Shown here: positions 6,826 to 8,975 of the stretch, piece by piece
Layout: the number at the start of each line of letters is the position of its first letter
Position numbering within the stretch: the stretch's first letter is position 1
Source: Planctomycetota bacterium
GTDB taxonomy: Bacteria; Planctomycetota; SZUA-567
Length of the DNA stretch: 8,975 bases
Direction: 5' to 3'
Assembly (NCBI GenBank): GCA_031270145.1
Contig: JAISYD010000220.1
Span: 1 to 8,975, forward strand
Made by a program: the position numbers and the translations under genes
The notes under the pieces: generated by a model
Told to the model about the DNA's origin: nothing
The model's database searches: none
The model's input: the letters and a program-made list of their open reading frames with translations, nothing else

Positions 6826-6846
6826 TTCCCGCGGACGGGGCGGGAA
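6826..6846. repeat. Hairpin TTCCCGC / GCGGGAA; second copy of the 16-bp dispersed repeat
   Basis: This is a perfect 7-bp stem (6826-6832 with 6840-6846) and a 7-nt loop. Positions 6825-6840 are the exact reverse complement of 3723-3738 in the spacer before the ACT gene, and the match continues loosely (ACGCC) after one extra base. Confidence 0.5.
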
Positions 6847-6852
6847 GCCGGC

Positions 6853-6897
6853 CGGTTGCCTTTAACTTCCGACGCTCATGGAAGTTAAAGCCAACGG
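6853..6897. repeat. Long hairpin in the operon leader
   Basis: CTTTAACTTCC (6860-6870) and GGAAGTTAAAG (6880-6890) make a perfect 11-bp stem with a 9-nt loop. After one C-C mismatch the stem continues for four more pairs (GTTG 6855-6858 with CAAC 6892-6895). No T-tract follows on either strand, so this is not a terminator. On the minus strand the loop carries an ATG (6879) that opens a five-codon reading frame ending at 6862. Confidence 0.7.
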
Positions 6898-6974
6898 ACC
6901 TAGCCTGGCAACCTAATCTCGGCGGAAAGGGACTTCCGCGGAAATTCCCTTCCCGTAAGTTTTAAAACTAAAAG

Positions 6975-7002
6975 AGTATATCATGAATACGGATTTTGTC
7001 AA
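6975..7002 (-). promoter_or_regulatory. Strong sigma70-type promoter for the HEAT/aryl-CoA ligase operon
   Basis: On the minus strand a perfect TTGACA (7002-6997) is followed after 16 nt by TATACT (6980-6975; 5 of 6). The region is much more AT-rich than the flanking genes. Initiation would fall near 6968. It is the best promoter match seen in the window and uses the same -10 sequence as the SDR promoter. Confidence 0.65.
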
Positions 7003-7221
7003 TTCGCAAAAAAACTTTGCCGCATTTTCCTTCCGCCCTTCACCCTTTTCAGTAAAATTACGCTCCATGAATGAATCGCTTGCCGGCAAATGAACGACAG
7101 TTGGGAAAATGCCGCTTGTCTCTTTATCATTCATCCATTAAATGTTTTACAAGCATATGACGAATCCATTGGCGGGGAAAATATGGCCGCCATTGTCATA
7201 ATGACACGGACGCGTCTTTAT

Positions 7222-7251
7222 TTGTCAATAAGTCGCTTGCCGTAGTATGTT
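7222..7251 (+). promoter_or_regulatory. Weak candidate promoter for clpB
   Basis: TTGTCA (7222-7227; 5 of 6) and TATGTT (7246-7251; 4 of 6) are separated by 18 nt. If used, it would leave a leader of about 165 nt with hairpins at 7355-7373 and 7398-7412. The match is weak, and a heat-shock-type promoter may have been missed. Confidence 0.25.
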
Positions 7252-7354
7252 CCTGTCGCGGCGTACTTTTTGTTTCCGCTTGCGGACCAACAGGGAAGGG
7301 GCAACCGTTCCAACATTGGCATTTGATTTGCTAAAAGCATGAATATCCATCGCT

Positions 7355-7373
7355 CCGGCAAAGGCGTTGCCGG
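7355..7373 (+). repeat. Hairpin CCGGCAA / TTGCCGG in the clpB leader
   Basis: This is a perfect 7-bp inverted repeat with a 5-nt loop, about 50 nt before the clpB start. The TTGCCGG word also occurs in the palindrome at 7080-7089. There is no following T-tract, so it is not a terminator. It could be an operator or an RNA structure in the leader. Confidence 0.45.
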
Positions 7374-7397
7374 GGCGACGGCGAAAACCGACTTGAG

Positions 7398-7418
7398 GGG
7401 CGGATGCCGCCCGGAGGA
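7398..7418 (+). promoter_or_regulatory. Hairpin directly abutting the clpB Shine-Dalgarno sequence
   Basis: GGGCGG (7398-7403) and CCGCCC (7407-7412) form a perfect 6-bp stem with a 3-nt loop. The Shine-Dalgarno GGAGGA (7413-7418) starts at the very next base and lies 6 nt before the ATG at 7425. The stem does not itself hide the Shine-Dalgarno, but stacking next to it could affect ribosome access. This ribosome binding site selects 7425 over the in-frame ATG at 7431. Confidence 0.55.
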
Positions 7419-7424
7419 ATTGAA

Positions 7425-8975
7425 ATGCGCATGGACAAACTGACGTTGAAAACCCAGGAGGCGCTGGAAAAGGCCAGCCGGCTGGCGGCCGGGCGCGGGC
7501 ACCAGGAAATCGCGCCCGAGCACCTCTTCCTCGCCATGCTGGACCAGGAGGAGGGCGTGACGCCGGCCGTCATCAAGAAAATCGGCGTCGATCTGAATTG
7601 GCTGCGCGAAAAAACGCTGGCCCTTTTCGAGGCCAGGCCGACGGTTTCCGGCGTGGAAGCCGGCGCCATGATGTCGCGCGAGCTCAAGGCCGCCCTTGAA
7701 TCCGCCTGGGAAGAGGCCGAACGGATGCGCGACGACTATCTCTCGACCGAGCATCTGCTGCTCGGCCTGGCCGACAAGGCGTCCGGCCAATTCGGCGCCG
7801 CCCTTTCCACCGCCGGGATCGTCCGCGACGCCATCCTCAAGGCCCTGGAGGATGTCCGGGGATCGCACCGGGCGTCGGACCGGAACCCGGAGGAGAAATA
7901 CCAGGCCCTCCGGCGCTTCACCCGCGACCTTACCGAACTGGCGCGGCAGGGGAAGCTGGATCCGGTCATCGGCCGCGACGAGGAAATCCGCCGGGTGATG
8001 CAGGTGCTGTCCCGCCGCACCAAAAACAACCCGGCGCTCATCGGCGAGCCCGGCACCGGCAAGACCGCCGTGGTCGAGGGACTGGCCCGGCGCATCGCGG
8101 CCGGCGACGTGCCGGAGGGCCTGAAAAACCGGCGCCTGCTTTCGCTGGACGTGGGCGGGCTGATCGCCGGCTCCAAGTACCGCGGGGAATTCGAGGATCG
8201 GCTCAAGGCCGTGCTTAAGGAGATAACCGAGTCGGCCGGGGAAATCGTCCTGTTCATCGACGAGCTGCACGTCATTGTCGGGGCGGGAGCGGCCGAGGGG
8301 GCCGCCGACGCCGCCAATATGCTCAAACCCGCCCTGGCCAGGGGCGAACTGCGCTGCGTGGGCGCCACCACCCTGGACGAATACCGCAAGCACATCGAAA
8401 AGGACGCGGCGCTGGCCCGGCGCTTCCAGCCGGTTTTCGTCGGCGAGCCGTCCGCCGAGTCGACCATCGCCATTTTGCGCGGCCTGAAGGAGCGCTACGA
8501 GGTGCACCACGGCGTGCGCATCCGGGACTCGGCGCTGGTGGCGGCGGCGGAACTGGCCAACCGCTACATAACCGACCGCTTCCTTCCGGACAAGGCCATC
8601 GACCTGGTGGACGAGGCCTGTTCCGGCCTGCGGATGGAAATCGACTCCATGCCGAAGGAACTGGACGCCATGACCCGCTCCCGCAACCAGATTGAAATCG
8701 AATTGAAGGCCCTGGACAAGGACACGGACGACCCGGCCAAGGAGCGGCGCTCTGAACTCCGCCGGCGCCTGGCCGATCTGGACGAGGAGCTGAAGGCCCG
8801 GACCGCCGCCTGGCGGGCGGAAAAGGACGTCATCGGCGGCATTCGCAAACTGAAAGGCGACATCGAGGCGGCCAAGACCGAGGCGGAGCTGGCGGAGAGG
8901 AACGGCCATTTCGACCAGGTGGCGGAACTCCGGCACGGCCGCCTCCCGGATCTGAACCGAAAACTGGGGGAGGCG
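7425..8975 (+). CDS. clpB: ATP-dependent disaggregase ClpB, N-terminal part (517 codons in window)
   Basis: ClpB is a cytoplasmic hexameric AAA+ unfoldase that pulls proteins out of aggregates together with DnaK. The visible part holds the Clp N-domain (about 1-145; MRMDKLTLKTQEALEKA), then the first nucleotide-binding domain with Walker A GEPGTGKT (207-214), Walker B LFIDE (276-280), the pore loop region around GSKYRGEFEDR, the sensor-1-like GATTLDEYRKHIEKD and arginine fingers R332/R333. From about residue 410 a long charged heptad-like region is the start of the coiled-coil middle domain that distinguishes ClpB from ClpA and ClpC. The family is about 860 residues, so the end of the middle domain and the second ATPase domain lie beyond the right edge. 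All catalytic residues of the first ATPase domain look intact. The ATG at 7425 has GGAGGA 6 nt upstream. Heat-shock control is usual for the family, but no known heat-shock element is visible here. Confidence 0.97.
   Translation, partial: MRMDKLTLKTQEALEKASRLAAGRGHQEIAPEHLFLAMLDQEEGVTPAVIKKIGVDLNWLREKTLALFEARPTVSGVEAGAMMSRELKAALESAWEEAERMRDDYLSTEHLLLGLADKASGQFGAALSTAGIVRDAILKALEDVRGSHRASDRNPEEKYQALRRFTRDLTELARQGKLDPVIGRDEEIRRVMQVLSRRTKNNPALIGEPGTGKTAVVEGLARRIAAGDVPEGLKNRRLLSLDVGGLIAGSKYRGEFEDRLKAVLKEITESAGEIVLFIDELHVIVGAGAAEGAADAANMLKPALARGELRCVGATTLDEYRKHIEKDAALARRFQPVFVGEPSAESTIAILRGLKERYEVHHGVRIRDSALVAAAELANRYITDRFLPDKAIDLVDEACSGLRMEIDSMPKELDAMTRSRNQIEIELKALDKDTDDPAKERRSELRRRLADLDEELKARTAAWRAEKDVIGGIRKLKGDIEAAKTEAELAERNGHFDQVAELRHGRLPDLNRKLGEA

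Larger units (their letters stand above)
6791..6968 (-). promoter_or_regulatory. Long, highly structured 5' leader of the HEAT/ligase operon (candidate cis-regulatory RNA)
   Basis: From the start site predicted by the promoter at 6975-7002 to the TTG at 6790, the minus-strand transcript would carry about 178 untranslated nt. It contains, in transcript order: an imperfect inverted repeat centred on TTCCGCGGAA (6943-6934), the arm GGTTGCC (6913-6907), a long hairpin (6897-6853), a 7-bp hairpin (6846-6826) and the 12-bp palindrome TCGCCGCGGCGA (6807-6796). The segment GGCAACC (6860-6854) can pair either with GGTTGCC at 6913-6907 or, with one mismatch, inside the long hairpin, so two exclusive folds are possible. 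I do not recognise any known riboswitch class by eye. Confidence 0.4.
7003..7424. other. Non-coding, relatively AT-rich spacer upstream of clpB
   Basis: This stretch of about 420 nt separates the divergent operon promoter from clpB. I see no convincing gene: a 73-codon minus-strand reading (7134 down to 6913) lacks a ribosome binding site and runs through the operon promoter. Small symmetric sites are present: TTGCCGGCAA (7080-7089), TGTCAT-A-ATGACA (7194-7206), and an 8-bp ATGAATGA/TCATTCAT pair (7067-7074, 7127-7134). No CIRCE-type element (TTAGCACTC-N9-GAGTGCTAA) and no clear sigma32-type promoter was found before clpB. The last 70 nt hold two hairpins. Confidence 0.6.

Noticed and set aside
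6853..6897. Long hairpin considered as a Rho-independent terminator
   Set aside because: No T-tract follows the stem on either strand, and it lies between a promoter and its gene.
6913..7134. A 73-codon minus-strand reading frame upstream of the HEAT gene
   Set aside because: It has no ribosome binding site and no recognisable family, and it spans the TTGACA/TATACT promoter, so it is more likely spacer.
7003..7424. Search for a CIRCE operator or sigma32 promoter before clpB
   Set aside because: No TTAGCACTC-N9-GAGTGCTAA or convincing CTTGAA/CCCAT pair could be found by eye.
7218..8936. A 572-codon minus-strand reading frame opposite clpB
   Set aside because: ClpB motifs are unambiguous on the plus strand. 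The minus frame shows no domain.
1..8975. CRISPR array, tRNA/rRNA gene, insertion sequence, toxin-antitoxin or phage module
   Set aside because: There are no regularly spaced direct repeats, no cloverleaf-like sequence, no transposase motif and no target-site-flanked inverted repeats. The window is filled by ordinary chromosomal genes.

Overview
The window is GC-rich bacterial chromosomal DNA with five complete and two edge-truncated protein genes. Exported proteins with signal peptides, a SurA/PrsA-like fold protein and ClpB suggest an envelope-bearing, probably Gram-negative-type bacterium. The pairing of phenylacetate-CoA ligase-type enzymes with a small double-ACT protein is best known from anaerobes that handle aromatic amino acids or arylacetates. 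An exported zinc-ribbon protein and a HEAT-repeat protein would fit a PVC-type or deltaproteobacterial-type lineage, but no phylum can be assigned from the sequence alone. I see no tRNA, rRNA, CRISPR array, insertion sequence or phage gene.

Layout. Positions 1-206 (minus) hold the N-terminal part of a short-chain dehydrogenase/reductase. Positions 207-349 are a compact divergent promoter region in which two outward-facing copies of GTTGCCAA appear to serve as the -35 elements of back-to-back promoters. Positions 350-1888 (plus) encode an exported protein with two CxxC-X16-CxxC zinc-ribbon-like motifs fused to a SurA-like chaperone/parvulin-like region. It is convergent with, and overlaps by 7 bp, a minus-strand cluster that reads in transcription order: HEAT-repeat protein (5129-6790), aryl-CoA ligase (3751-5088), double-ACT protein (3230-3661), second aryl-CoA ligase (1882-3225). 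Gaps of 40, 89 and 4 nt suggest one operon.

The operon has a strong sigma70-like promoter (TTGACA-16-TATACT, 6975-7002), followed by a leader of about 178 nt. This leader is rich in inverted repeats, including two mutually exclusive pairings for one arm. The HEAT gene has no ATG start. The in-frame sequence upstream of its first possible start (TTG at 6790) reads like a signal peptide but carries no ATG, GTG or TTG, so its true N-terminus is unresolved. Positions 7003-7424 are otherwise a non-coding, relatively AT-rich spacer, which leads into clpB (7425 to the window end, plus), whose 5' leader has two perfect GC hairpins, one abutting the Shine-Dalgarno sequence.

How the genes may work together: the two ligases would activate arylacetates (or related aromatic acids) to CoA thioesters with ATP, with the ACT protein as a likely amino-acid-sensing partner. 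The HEAT protein is a probable scaffold of unknown role. The SDR, the exported zinc-ribbon/SurA-like protein and ClpB are transcribed from separate promoters and show no visible functional link to the ligase operon. Nothing here is clearly a wholly new system. The most unusual items are the structured operon leader with its start-codon puzzle and the exported zinc-ribbon/SurA fusion.
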